Shown: in pieces, positions 17,197 to 26,135 of the stretch | Layout of the letters: every line of letters begins with the position of its first letter | How positions within the stretch are numbered: position 1 is the first letter of the stretch | Assembly (NCBI GenBank): GCA_963793025.1 | Contig: CAWBYL010000001.1 | Coordinates: 248,001 to 312,000 of the forward strand | Reading direction: 5' to 3' | From: CAWBYL01 sp963793025 | GTDB taxonomy: Bacteria; Actinomycetota; Acidimicrobiia; Acidimicrobiales; Acidimicrobilacustridaceae | Length of the DNA stretch: 64,000 nucleotides | Position numbers and translations under genes: made by a program | Notes under the pieces: generated by a model | Seen by the model: the letters and a program-made list of their open reading frames with translations, nothing else | The model's database searches: none | Told to the model about the DNA's origin: nothing

Positions 17197-19712
17197 GGCG
17201 CCGTCCGCATCGACATGGTGAAGGTCAGCCCTCCGCCAGGGGTGTCATCGAGAACGAGCTCGCCACCCATGGCCTCCATGAAACCTCGGGCGACGGCCAA
17301 CCCCAGCCCGACACCGACGTCGTGGCCGTTGTCGCCGAGCCGTTGGAACGGTTCGAACAGCTGCTCGCGCTCCTTGAAGGGAATCCCGACCCCGTGGTCG
17401 ATCACGCGCAGGTGCACTTCCTCGCCGACGAGGCCCGCCTCCACCCGTACCTGCGCGGGACCACTGCCGTGCCGGAGGGCGTTGGCGACGATGTTGGCCA
17501 CGACTCTCTCGAGCAGGTCAGGGTCCGCCAGCACCGTTGGGAGGTCTTCGGGGACGCTCGTCTGCACTGACGCAAGCTCGAGGGCGTCGGCCCCGCTGAT
17601 GCTGACCAGAGCTCGAGGCACGATCTCCTCCAGCGCAACGGCACGGAGCGTGGGCTGCACGGTTCCGCTCTCCAGTCGGGACATGTCGAGCAGGTTCCCG
17701 ACCGTGCGGTTGAGCCGATCGGTCTCCTCCTCGATCGTCGCCAGGAACTCCTCGCGGTCGTGCGCTGACCAGTCCACGTCGTCCTGCTTGAGAGACGAGA
17801 CGGACGCCTTGATGGAGGCCAGCGGAGTCCGAAGGTCGTGGGACACCGCCCGAAGTATCGCCGTGCGGAGCTTGTCTCCCTCGGCCGCGGTGGCGGCCCG
17901 CTGTGCCTCGGCTCGCAGGTCGCGATGTTCGATCGCGGCACTCATCTGGCCGACGAAGGCCTGGAGCACCTGGAGGTCGTCACTGTGGAGTACCGGTCCG
18001 TCCAGAACGAGTACGGCTCCGCCACGAAGGTCGACGGTCATCCTCGTGTCGGGCGTCGTCGGTACCGGCTCACCGGCGCTGGCCTCGACGACGTAGCCAT
18101 CGCCGTCGTTGGGCCGGAGCACCGCGACCGCGTCGAGTCCGAACGTCGACCGGACGTGGCCGACGGCGACCTCGAGTGCGTGCTCGGCATCGACGAGGTT
18201 CCCGGCCACCGCGGCGATGGCCTCGGCCTCGGCCCGCGCCCGGGCGGCGTCGGCGGACCGTTGCGACAATCGGCTGACGAGTAGTGACACGAGTACGGCG
18301 ACGAGCACGAAGACGACGAGGGCGACGACGTTGTCGGTCTGGGCGATGGTCCACGTGTGCACCGGCGGGGTGAAGAACCAGTTCACCACGAGCGATGTCG
18401 CGACGGCGGCGACGAGGGCGGGCCACAGGCCGCCGACCACCGCAACTCCACCCACGAGGAGGAGGCACAGGAGCATCTCGGACGGCAGGTTCAGGTGGCT
18501 TTCGAGCGCGATCAGCACCAGGGCCAGCACTGGTATGCCGGTCACGCACATGGCCCATCCAGCGAGCCGGCGGCTGGTGCTGAGGGTGGCGGGCCGACGG
18601 CGACGGCGAGGGAGAAGTCGCGGCCTGTTCGCGGTGGCGACCTCAGGCGGTGAGATCACGTGCACGTCGATCTCGCTCGCCCTGCGGATCACGCGGTTGA
18701 TGACCGACCCTCCGGCGACCACTTCGCGCCAGCGACCCCGACCGGAGGCACCGAGGACGAGTTGGGTCGCGTTCTCGGTCACTGCGAAGCGCACCAGGCT
18801 CTCGGCGGGATCGGCCCCGACGACTTCGTGGTAGGCACCGCCCAGGTCGTCCAGCAGGCGCCGGTGGTTCGCGAGGCGATCGAGGTCCTCCTCCACGCCG
18901 GCGTCGGAGCGCACGTGGATGCCGAGCAGCTCGGCATGGGACCGCTCGGCCATGCGGGATGCCCGACGGACCAAGGCCTCCCCGCTGGCCGCACCGGTCA
19001 TCGCCACCACGATGCGCTCTCGTGTCTCCCATGGTTGGTGGATCCCGTGGCTCTGTCGGTACTCACGCATCGACTCGTCGACCCGGTCAGCGGTCCACAG
19101 CAGCGCCAGTTCGCGCAGCGCCGAGAGGTTGCCGACGCGGAAGTAGTTGGCGAGGGCGGCGTCCACCTTGTCCGAGGTGTAGATGTTGCCGTGAGCCATT
19201 CGACGCCGGAGGGCCTCCGGCGTCATGTCCACGAGCTCGATCTGGTCGGCAGCGCGAACGACCTCGTCGGGGACGGTCTCTTGTTGGCGCACCCCGGTGA
19301 TCTCCTCGACCACGTCGTTGACGCTCTCGAGATGCTGGACGTTCACGGTCGAGACCACGTCGATGCCCGCGGCCAGCAGATCCTCCACGTCCTGCCACCG
19401 CTTGGCGTTCCTGCTGCCCGGCACGTTGGTATGGGCAAGCTCGTCGACGAGGGCGACCTCGGGCTGCCGGGCGAGCACCGAATCGAGGTCCATCTCCTCG
19501 AAGGTCGTGCCCCGGTGGTCGATCCGTCGGCGGTGAACCACCTCGAGGTCACGCAGCTGCTCGGCCGTTCGGTGCCGTCCGTGGGTTTCTACGTACCCCA
19601 CCACCACGTCGGTGCCCCGGCGCTGACGCCGCCAACCTTCGTCGAGCATGGCGAACGTCTTGCCCACCCCTGGCGCGGCGCCGAGGTAGATGCGCAGCTG
19701 CCCGCGAGTCAT
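17193..19712 (-). CDS. kdpD: KdpD sensor histidine kinase
   Basis: Membrane sensor kinase of 839 aa for potassium limitation or osmotic stress. Order: N-terminal KdpD ATPase-like domain with Walker A (YLGAAPGVGKTFAML) and VDELAHTNVPGSRN; a universal-stress-like domain (about 235-360); the DUF4118 four-helix membrane region (about 385-480); a GAF-like segment; then HisKA with SHDLRTPLASIKASV (phospho-His), the N box NIVANALRHG and GVGLGLAVARGFME. Length is normal. It starts 2 nt after the stop of an upstream membrane/GAF-like gene and overlaps kdpE, forming a three-gene regulatory operon divergent from kdpFABC. Confidence 0.95.
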   Translation of the reverse strand: MTRGQLRIYLGAAPGVGKTFAMLDEGWRRQRRGTDVVVGYVETHGRHRTAEQLRDLEVVHRRRIDHRGTTFEEMDLDSVLARQPEVALVDELAHTNVPGSRNAKRWQDVEDLLAAGIDVVSTVNVQHLESVNDVVEEITGVRQQETVPDEVVRAADQIELVDMTPEALRRRMAHGNIYTSDKVDAALANYFRVGNLSALRELALLWTADRVDESMREYRQSHGIHQPWETRERIVVAMTGAASGEALVRRASRMAERSHAELLGIHVRSDAGVEEDLDRLANHRRLLDDLGGAYHEVVGADPAESLVRFAVTENATQLVLGASGRGRWREVVAGGSVINRVIRRASEIDVHVISPPEVATANRPRLLPRRRRRPATLSTSRRLAGWAMCVTGIPVLALVLIALESHLNLPSEMLLCLLLVGGVAVVGGLWPALVAAVATSLVVNWFFTPPVHTWTIAQTDNVVALVVFVLVAVLVSLLVSRLSQRSADAARARAEAEAIAAVAGNLVDAEHALEVAVGHVRSTFGLDAVAVLRPNDGDGYVVEASAGEPVPTTPDTRMTVDLRGGAVLVLDGPVLHSDDLQVLQAFVGQMSAAIEHRDLRAEAQRAATAAEGDKLRTAILRAVSHDLRTPLASIKASVSSLKQDDVDWSAHDREEFLATIEEETDRLNRTVGNLLDMSRLESGTVQPTLRAVALEEIVPRALVSISGADALELASVQTSVPEDLPTVLADPDLLERVVANIVANALRHGSGPAQVRVEAGLVGEEVHLRVIDHGVGIPFKEREQLFEPFQRLGDNGHDVGVGLGLAVARGFMEAMGGELVLDDTPGGGLTFTMSMRTAP

Positions 19713-19714
19713 CT

Positions 19715-20272
19715 CTAGAAGCTAGGTCCCGGCATCGCCGGACGGCCGTGCGTGTCGAGGCACAGGGCGAGCACGTCGATCGCCATCACCGCTCCGAGCA
19801 GGCCGGCCGTCGACACCGGGCTGGGGGTCGCGGGTACGAGCACGATCGAGCCGAAGGCTCGATCGTGCACCGACAGCTGACGCTGGACACCGTGTGGCGG
19901 GAGGCCGCGTTGCTCGTTCGGCCAGCGGTAGGGACCGAAACGGATCGTGCCATCGGCTTCGAGCTTCGCGGCGGGGACGGGCTCGCCCTCCCGTGCCCAC
20001 CGGCAGTCGGCCAGGCCGAGAAGCCTGGTCAGGTCATAGGCGGCGCGAATGACGACGAGGTCAGGGTCATCGCCGGCGACCGCGGAGGCAACCACATCGG
20101 CGACCACGGAGGCCGACTCCACACCGGGGCGCCGGATCCTTCGGACGAGCCACAGCACGACGAGCCGACCGAGAAGGGTCGCGAGACCTGCACCGATCAC
20201 ACCGACCAGCAACATCTCGACCCATGTCGGCGGGCCACCTGACTGACCGGTCACGTACTCCACGCAGAACAT
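19715..20272 (-). CDS. Kdp-associated membrane protein with a degenerate GAF-like domain
   Basis: About 185 aa, first gene of the kdpD-kdpE operon and unnamed. One N-terminal helix (VEMLLVGVIGAGLATLLGRLVVLWLV) ends in a basic stop-transfer RRIRR. The soluble C-terminal part (RAAYDLTRLLGLADCRW, FGPYRWPNEQRGLPPHG, SIVLVPATPSPVSTAGLL) has the length and pattern of a small GAF-type sensor domain, which is my inference. Its stop is 2 nt from the kdpD ATG, so it is almost certainly co-translated and may act with KdpD. The ATG giving MFCVEYV is chosen; a start 72 nt further upstream is open. Function unknown. Confidence 0.6.
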   Translation of the reverse strand: MFCVEYVTGQSGGPPTWVEMLLVGVIGAGLATLLGRLVVLWLVRRIRRPGVESASVVADVVASAVAGDDPDLVVIRAAYDLTRLLGLADCRWAREGEPVPAAKLEADGTIRFGPYRWPNEQRGLPPHGVQRQLSVHDRAFGSIVLVPATPSPVSTAGLLGAVMAIDVLALCLDTHGRPAMPGPSF

Positions 20273-20338
20273 GGATCTGTTGTACGCCGCCGTGAGCCCG
20301 TTGGGCAGGGGCGACTGCGTGAAGATCTGAGGGGCGGG

Positions 20339-20357
20339 CGTCAAGAAGACGTCAAGA
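20339..20357. promoter_or_regulatory. Direct repeat CGTCAAGA x2 in the kdp divergent promoter region (candidate KdpE site)
   Basis: The octamer CGTCAAGA occurs at 20339-20346 and again at 20350-20357, an 11-bp period, close to one helical turn. It lies between the divergent regulatory and transporter arms of kdp, 108 bases before the first plus-strand start. OmpR-class regulators usually bind such tandem half-sites; assignment to KdpE is inference. Confidence 0.35.
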
Positions 20358-20464
20358 GCGTCGACAACCGCCCCGCACCGGCGTTATCCCGGTCGAGCAG
20401 CCCCCACGGAGAGGGCTGCGACGGGGCCGACCGGTCCTCGTCCACACATCCGGTGGGAGCCCCA

Positions 20465-20608
20465 ATGGCCGATCTCGCCTTCGTGGCCGTGACCCTGACC
20501 TTCTTCGCCCTCTGCCTCCTGCTCGTCAAGGCCTGCGACCGCATCATCGGGCCCGATGAAGGGCTGCTCGACGAGGATGTCCCCGACCTCGAGGCCGCGG
20601 CCCGATGA
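20465..20608 (+). CDS. 47-aa single-helix membrane microprotein at the head of kdpFABC
   Basis: A short gene starting MADLAFVAVTLTFFALCLL, with one transmembrane helix, a VKACDR boundary and an acidic C-terminal tail (GPDEGLLDEDVPDLEAAAR). Its TGA overlaps the kdpF ATG (ATGA), so it is translationally coupled to the transporter operon. Similar short helices sit ahead of kdpF in other actinobacterial kdp operons as I recall them, but I know no assigned function. It could be a second KdpF-like stabilising subunit or a regulatory peptide. It is distinct from kdpF, which follows immediately. Confidence 0.7.
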   Translation: MADLAFVAVTLTFFALCLLLVKACDRIIGPDEGLLDEDVPDLEAAAR

Positions 20609-20694
20609 ACGTCGACACGGCCATCGGCCTCGTACTGGCGCTGTTGATCTCCGGGTACCTGGTGGCCGCGCTCGTGATCCCCGAGAAGCTGTGA
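20605..20694 (+). CDS. kdpF: KdpF, small subunit of the K+-transporting ATPase
   Basis: A 29-aa hydrophobic peptide (MNVDTAIGLVLALLISGYLV, then AALVIPEKL) matching KdpF, the single-helix lipid-like subunit that stabilises the KdpABC complex. The P-E-K/R near-terminal motif is characteristic. It overlaps the preceding microprotein by 4 nt and its TGA shares one base with the kdpA ATG, so all are coupled. Confidence 0.9.
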   Translation: MNVDTAIGLVLALLISGYLVAALVIPEKL

Positions 20695-22409
20695 TGTCCG
20701 GGGCCGGCTGGACGCAGCTCCTCGTTCTGATCGTGATGGTGGCGGCCACCGCGCCGCTCCTCGGCATCTACATCGCCCGCATCTTCGGTGACGACGAGGT
20801 GCGCCCCCTCGACAGGGTGTTCGGCCCGATCGAGCGATTCGTCTTCCGTGTCGGTGGGATCGGAAGTCGTGAGCAGCGGTGGACCGGGTACGCCATCTCG
20901 CTGCTCGCCTTCTCCGCGGTGTCAGTCCTCGCCCTCTACGCCCTGCAGCGGCTGCAAGGCGCCCTACCCCTCAACCCCAATGGCGCTCCCGGGGTGCCCG
21001 CACCCCTGTCGTTCAACACGGCAGTGAGCTTCGTCACCAACACGAACTGGCAGAACTACGCGGGTGAGTCGACCATGTCGCAGCTCACCCAGATGGCCGG
21101 CCTCACGGTGCAGAACTTCGTGTCGGCGGCCGTGGGCCTCACCGTCGCCATCGCCCTCATCCGTGGTCTCGTCCGCCGCCGGCGCTCGACCGTCGGCAAC
21201 TTCTGGGTCGACCTCACTCGCGGCGTGGTGCGCATCCTTCTCCCCCTCTCGTTCCTGATCGCCATCGGGTTCGCCTCACAGGGCGTGATCCAGAACCTCA
21301 GCGGCGCCAAGCAGGTGACCACCGTCGAGGGCTCGTCGCAGACGATCGTTCAGGGCCCCGTGGCCAGCCAGGAGGCCATCAAGCAGCTCGGCACCAACGG
21401 CGGCGGCGTCACCAACGCCAACTCCGCCCACCCGTACGAGAACCCGAACGGGCTGACAAACCTCATCCAGATGTGGGCGCTGCTGGTCATCCCGTTCTCG
21501 CTGCCGTTCGCCTTCGGCCGCATGGCCAAGGACCGGCGCCAGGGGCTCGCCGTACTGTCGGCCATGTTGGCGCTCTGGATCGTCGGCGCCCTGTTCGCCA
21601 TGCACTTCGAGGGCGTCGGCAACTCCAACCTCACCTCGCTCGGCGTCGACCAGTCGATCACCTCGACCCAGCCCGGCGGGAACATGGAGGGCAAGGAGAC
21701 CCGGTTCGGGCCCGAGCTCAGCGGCCTCTACGCCAACAGCACCACCGGCACCTCGACCGGCGCGGTGATCTCGTCGCACGACAGCTTCACTGCCGCAGGC
21801 GGCGCGGTGCCGCTCGTGCAGATCATGCTCGGGGAGGTCTCCCCCGGCGGCGTCGGTGCCGGCCTCTACGGCATCGTGGTCTTCGCCCTGCTGAGCGTGT
21901 TCATCGCCGGCCTGATGGTGGGACGGACACCCGAGTACCTGGGCAAGAAGATCCAGGCCTCGGAGATGAAGCTCGTCGTGCTCTACATCCTGTTCGTCCC
22001 GCTCTGCGTGCTCGGCTTCACCGCCATCTCGGTGGTGGCGAGCTGGGGCCTGTCGTCGCTGCTGAACACCGGACCCCACGGGCTGACGGAGATGACCTAC
22101 GCCTTCGCCTCGGCCGGCAACAACAACGGCTCGGCGTTCGGCGGGCTGAGCGGCAACACCGACTGGTTCAACGTCACCCTCGGGATCTCGATGCTGGTCG
22201 GCCGGTTCTTCCTCATCGTCCCGGCGTTGGCGATCGCCGGCTCGCTGGTGCGCAAGCAGAAGGTCCCCGTCTCGGCGGGCACCTTTCCCACCGGCACGCC
22301 GCTGTTCGCCACCCTCCTCACCGGCGTCATCGTGATCGTCGTCGGTCTGACGTACTTCCCGGTCGTGGCCCTGGGCCCGATCGTCGAGCAGCTCACCCAG
22401 GGGTCCTGA
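20694..22409 (+). CDS. kdpA: KdpA, K+-channel-like subunit
   Basis: Potassium-binding and translocating subunit, 571 aa, about ten transmembrane helices. Selectivity-filter-like loops typical of the SKT superfamily are visible: FVTNTNWQNYAGES, TNGGGVTNANSAHPYENPN, and later FASAGNNNGSAFGG. Length and motif order are normal. The ATG shares a base with the kdpF stop; the frame upstream of that point overlaps kdpF and the microprotein and is not coding. KdpB begins 1 nt after the stop. The complex imports K+ with high affinity under potassium limitation, energised by KdpB. Confidence 0.95.
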   Translation: MSGAGWTQLLVLIVMVAATAPLLGIYIARIFGDDEVRPLDRVFGPIERFVFRVGGIGSREQRWTGYAISLLAFSAVSVLALYALQRLQGALPLNPNGAPGVPAPLSFNTAVSFVTNTNWQNYAGESTMSQLTQMAGLTVQNFVSAAVGLTVAIALIRGLVRRRRSTVGNFWVDLTRGVVRILLPLSFLIAIGFASQGVIQNLSGAKQVTTVEGSSQTIVQGPVASQEAIKQLGTNGGGVTNANSAHPYENPNGLTNLIQMWALLVIPFSLPFAFGRMAKDRRQGLAVLSAMLALWIVGALFAMHFEGVGNSNLTSLGVDQSITSTQPGGNMEGKETRFGPELSGLYANSTTGTSTGAVISSHDSFTAAGGAVPLVQIMLGEVSPGGVGAGLYGIVVFALLSVFIAGLMVGRTPEYLGKKIQASEMKLVVLYILFVPLCVLGFTAISVVASWGLSSLLNTGPHGLTEMTYAFASAGNNNGSAFGGLSGNTDWFNVTLGISMLVGRFFLIVPALAIAGSLVRKQKVPVSAGTFPTGTPLFATLLTGVIVIVVGLTYFPVVALGPIVEQLTQGS

Positions 22410-22410
22410 G

Positions 22411-24511
22411 ATGGAGGAGCCGATGACCGTCACCACCCCTGAGCCGGCACCGATCGAGGAGCGGCCCCCGAAGGTCCGTCGAGCGCGGCGCCGCCTCCCT
22501 CTTCGACCCGGCGATCATGCGCCAGGCGTCCATCGACGCCCTCCGCAAGCTCGACCCCCGACAGATGGCCCGCAACCCGGTCATGTTCGTGGTGGAGATC
22601 GGCAGCGTCTTCACGACCTACCTGTTCTTCAAGAACCTGAGCACGGCGAGCTCGGCCGACAACTGGTTCACCGGACTCGTCGCCCTGTGGCTGTGGTTCA
22701 CCGTGCTGTTCGCCAACTTCGCCGAGGCCGTGGCCGAGGGGCGGGGCAAGGCCCAGGCTGACACCCTGCGCAAGACCCGCTCGGAGACCACGGCCTTCGT
22801 GCAGACGCCCGACGGCAGCATCGAGGAGCGGCCCTCCTCGGCGCTCGACATCGGCGACCTCTGCGTCGTCGAGGCCGGCGAGCTGATCCCCGGTGATGGC
22901 GACGTCGTCGAGGGCATCGCCACCGTGGACGAGAGCGCCATCACAGGCGAGTCGGCCCCGGTGATCCGCGAGTCCGGCGGCGACCGCTCGGCCGTCACCG
23001 GCGGCACCCGGGTGCTCTCGGATCGCATCGTGGTGCGCATCACCACCCGGCCGGGCGAGAGCTTCCTCGACCGGATGATCTCGCTCGTCGAGGGCGCCAG
23101 CCGCCAGAAGACGCCGAACGAGATCGCCCTCAACATCCTGCTGGTGGGGCTCACGCTCATCTTCCTGCTGACCACGATCACCCTCCAGCCCTTCGCCATC
23201 TACTCCGGCGCCGAGCAGTCCCTCGTGGTCCTGGTGGCGCTGCTGGTGTGCCTCATCCCGACGACCATCGGAGCGCTGCTCTCGGCCATCGGCATCGCCG
23301 GTATGGACCGGCTCGTGCAGCGCAACGTGCTGGCCATGAGCGGCCGGGCCGTCGAGGCGGCGGGCGACGTGTCGACGCTGCTGCTCGACAAGACCGGCAC
23401 CATCACCTTCGGCAACCGCCAGGCGGCGGAGTTCATCCCCGTCGGTGGCCACAGCGAGCGCGACGTCGCCGAGGCGGCGCTGGCCTCGAGCCTCGCCGAC
23501 GAGACCCCCGAGGGCCGTTCGATCGTGACCCTCGCCGAGGCGCAGTTCGGGCTCACCGCCCCGGACATGCCCGGGGCCGAGCTGGTGCCCTTCACCGCCC
23601 AGACCCGGATGAGCGGCGTCGACTGGGAGGGCCGCTCCATCCGCAAGGGGGCCAACGACTCGCTGGTCGCCTGGGTCCGCGAGCAGGGAGGCGACGTGCC
23701 CCACGAGCTCGAGGTGGTGGTGAACGGCGTGGCCACCAGCGGCGGCACGCCCCTCACTGTCGCCGAGGGCGGCCGCATCATCGGTGTGATCCACCTCAAG
23801 GACGTGGTGAAGCCGGGCATGCGGGAGCGCTTCGACGAGCTGCGGGCCATGGGCATCCGCACGGTGATGATCACCGGCGACAACCCGCTGACCGCAGCCT
23901 CGATCGCGGCCGAGGCCGGGGTCGACGACTTCCTGGCCGAGGCCACGCCCGAGGACAAGATGGCGCTCATAAGGACGGAGCAGGCCGGAGGCTTCCTCGT
24001 GGCCATGACCGGCGATGGGACCAACGACGCACCGGCCCTGGCCCAAGCCGACGTCGGCGTAGCCATGAACACCGGGACCCAGGCCGCCAAGGAGGCCGGG
24101 AACATGGTCGACCTCGACTCCGACCCGACCAAGCTCATCGAGATCGTGGAGATCGGCAAACAGCTCCTCATCACTCGCGGCTCGCTGACGACCTTCTCGA
24201 TCGCCAACGACGTAGCCAAGTACTTCGCCATCATCCCGGCGATGTTCGTCGGCGTGTTCCCAGCCCTCGACACCTTGAACGTGATGAAGCTCTCGAACCC
24301 CCACACCGCGATCCTCAGCGCCGTCATCTTCAACGCCCTCATCATCGTGGCCCTCATCCCCCTCGCGTTGCGCGGGGTCAGGTTCCGGGCCATGAGCGCC
24401 TCGACGATTCTTCGCCGCAACCTCCTCATCTACGGCGCGGGCGGGCTGATCACCCCCTTCATCGGCATCAAGCTCATCGACCTGATCGTGACTGCTCTGG
24501 GGGTCAACTGA
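22411..24511 (+). CDS. kdpB: KdpB, P-type ATPase subunit (frame break near the 5' end)
   Basis: Catalytic subunit of the Kdp potassium pump. Motifs: actuator loop AITGESAPV, phosphorylation site LLDKTGTITFGN, TGDNPLTAA, and GDGTNDAPALAQADVGVAMN. The intact frame starts at an ATG at 22517 (664 aa, MRQASIDALRKLDPRQM), lacking about 35 N-terminal residues usual for KdpB. An ATG at 22411, right after kdpA, opens a frame that supplies those residues but goes out of register. Removing one C from the CCCCC at 22465-22469 fuses the two: EERPRRSVERGAASLFDPAI then MRQAS. So either the run is miscalled, or the cell starts at 22517. The stop overlaps the kdpC ATG. Confidence 0.92.
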
Positions 24512-25089
24512 TGCGACGCCAGCTCCATGCCGCCCTGCGAATGGTGGTCATCCTCACCGTGCTGCTCGGCATCGCCTATCCCCTCGTCGTCACCGGCATC
24601 ACCCAGCTGGCCTTCAACGACAAGGCCAATGGCTCGATGGTGACGGTCGACGGCACCGAGGTGGGGTCGTCGCTGATCGGCCAGCCCTTCACCGGCGACC
24701 GCTACTTCTGGCCCCGCCCCTCGGCCGCGGGCGACGGCTACGACGCCATGGCGTCGGGACCGTCGAACCTCGGCCCCAACGACTCGACCCTGCTCTCCGA
24801 CGTGGACGCTCGGGCCAGCGCCTACCGGGAGGCCAACGGACTGGCAGCTGATGACGAGGTCCCGGCCGACGCGGTCACCGCCTCCGCCTCCGGCCTCGAC
24901 CCCCAGATCTCCATAGCCAACGCCCGACTGCAGACCCGCCGCGTCGCCCTCGCCCGAAGCCTCCCCGTCGAACAGGTGCAGGCCCTCGTCGACCAAGCCA
25001 CCGAGCAGCCCTCGTTGGGGTTCCTCGGCGAGCGAGGAGTGAATGTCCTGTTGCTCAACCTGCTGCTCGATCAACCTCACCGCACCTGA
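24511..25089 (+). CDS. kdpC: KdpC, K+-transporting ATPase subunit C
   Basis: 192-aa accessory subunit with one N-terminal helix (LHAALRMVVILTVLLGIAYP) and an extracytoplasmic domain carrying the family motifs GSSLIGQPF, YFWPRPSA, SGPSNLGPN and, near the end, SGLDPQISIANARLQTRRVA. KdpC helps assemble KdpA with KdpB and raises ATP affinity. The ATG shares its A with the kdpB TGA. This is the last gene of the operon; the following 424 bases contain no gene and no clear terminator hairpin was identified. Confidence 0.94.
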   Translation: MRRQLHAALRMVVILTVLLGIAYPLVVTGITQLAFNDKANGSMVTVDGTEVGSSLIGQPFTGDRYFWPRPSAAGDGYDAMASGPSNLGPNDSTLLSDVDARASAYREANGLAADDEVPADAVTASASGLDPQISIANARLQTRRVALARSLPVEQVQALVDQATEQPSLGFLGERGVNVLLLNLLLDQPHRT

Positions 25090-25513
25090 CGACGGTGGTC
25101 ACTATGGAATGACTCTGCCACGACCTTCGGATGCTGCCTCCCGCAGCCTCATCTGGCGAATCACCGGGAGATCAGACGCGAGCCAACTTCGGCCTTGGCT
25201 GGCACGTGCCGCTCCGATCGCCTGCCTGCCTTGCTATCGGAGGTCAGTGGCCGTGGCCGGGCTCCACGCCATGGGCATCGTCCGCAACCCAGCGAGCGTC
25301 GTGCCCACCGTCGAACTTCCAGCTCACCGTCGAGCGTCAGACACGCGGTTATCGCGTGTTGACACAGCCGTCCAGGCCACTCCACCGTGTCGAGCTTCCC
25401 CCGCTGGCTGGCGACGATCCTGTCGATTCGGTCCTGAGCCAAAGGCGTGTCCCAGCGGATCCGTGGTATGCATGCCGGCCCTGGATGTTGCGTGGATTCC
25501 GAGGAGGCTGGCG
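25090..25513 (+). other. Intergenic region of 424 bases
   Basis: Separates kdpC from an NTF2-like gene. No frame on either strand resembles a known protein; a minus frame at 25161-25442 has no ribosome site. No tRNA, repeat or strong hairpin was recognised. The promoter of the downstream gene and the kdp terminator are presumably here. Confidence 0.3.
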
Positions 25514-25996
25514 ATGGTCGAGAACGCTGAGAGACCTGTTTGGCAGGAGTTCGCAGACAGAGTTGAGATCACGGAGTTGCTCGGGCGTTACGCGCACACG
25601 ATCGATTCGATGGACTGGTCGTTGCTCCGTACGGTCTTCACGCATGACGTCGTGGCCGACTTCTCTTCGGTCGGACAGTACGTCGAGGGAGACGGGACGG
25701 TGACCGGGTTCGACGCTCTCGTGGCCTGGTATGAGGAGGCCCTGGCCCCGTTCTTCGGGGTTCTGCATTTCATGACCAACCACCTCATCGAGCTCGACGA
25801 AGACACTGCGCGGACCCGGAGCTACATGCACGTCCTGAACATGAGTATGGGAGGCATCTACCACTCCGAATGTGTCCGCACTCATGAAGGCTGGCGGATC
25901 CGGTATTTCCGCCTCGAGGAGCGTCGCTGGGACGATGTCGTTGCCAGTCTCGAGGGCCACATGACAGAAGTCGACACCCAGATCGACCCTTCCTGA
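25514..25996 (+). CDS. SnoaL/NTF2-like fold protein
   Basis: 160-aa protein of the nuclear-transport-factor-2-like superfamily (SnoaL_4 type), often polyketide cyclases, dehydratases or small-molecule isomerases. Features: ADRVEITELLGRYAHTIDSMDW at the start, where a helix and the active-site Tyr/Asp region normally fall; FTHDVVADFSSV; and the conserved LHFMTNHLIELDEDTARTRSY, with the His often catalytic; the tail has GWRIRYFRLEERRWD. The ATG has GAGGAG seven bases upstream. Substrate unknown. It converges with relA and has no obvious operon partner. Confidence 0.75.
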   Translation: MVENAERPVWQEFADRVEITELLGRYAHTIDSMDWSLLRTVFTHDVVADFSSVGQYVEGDGTVTGFDALVAWYEEALAPFFGVLHFMTNHLIELDEDTARTRSYMHVLNMSMGGIYHSECVRTHEGWRIRYFRLEERRWDDVVASLEGHMTEVDTQIDPS

Positions 25997-26135
25997 ACGC
26001 GAGAACGGCGCGCACAGATTGCCCGCACTGTCGGCGATGGGACGCTCGTTCACTGATCAGGTCGAGATCGTCGACGAACGAGCGGGTCGAGCCACGGGTC
26101 GAAGCTGGCGCGGTCCCATCGACCGCCATCGAAGG

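Noticed and set aside
22430..24304. 624-codon minus-strand frame opposite kdpB
   Set aside because: Antisense shadow with His/Gly/Asp-rich composition; kdpB motifs on the plus strand are unambiguous.
25161..25442. Minus-strand 93-codon frame after kdpC
   Set aside because: Arg-rich, no ribosome site, no family resemblance.
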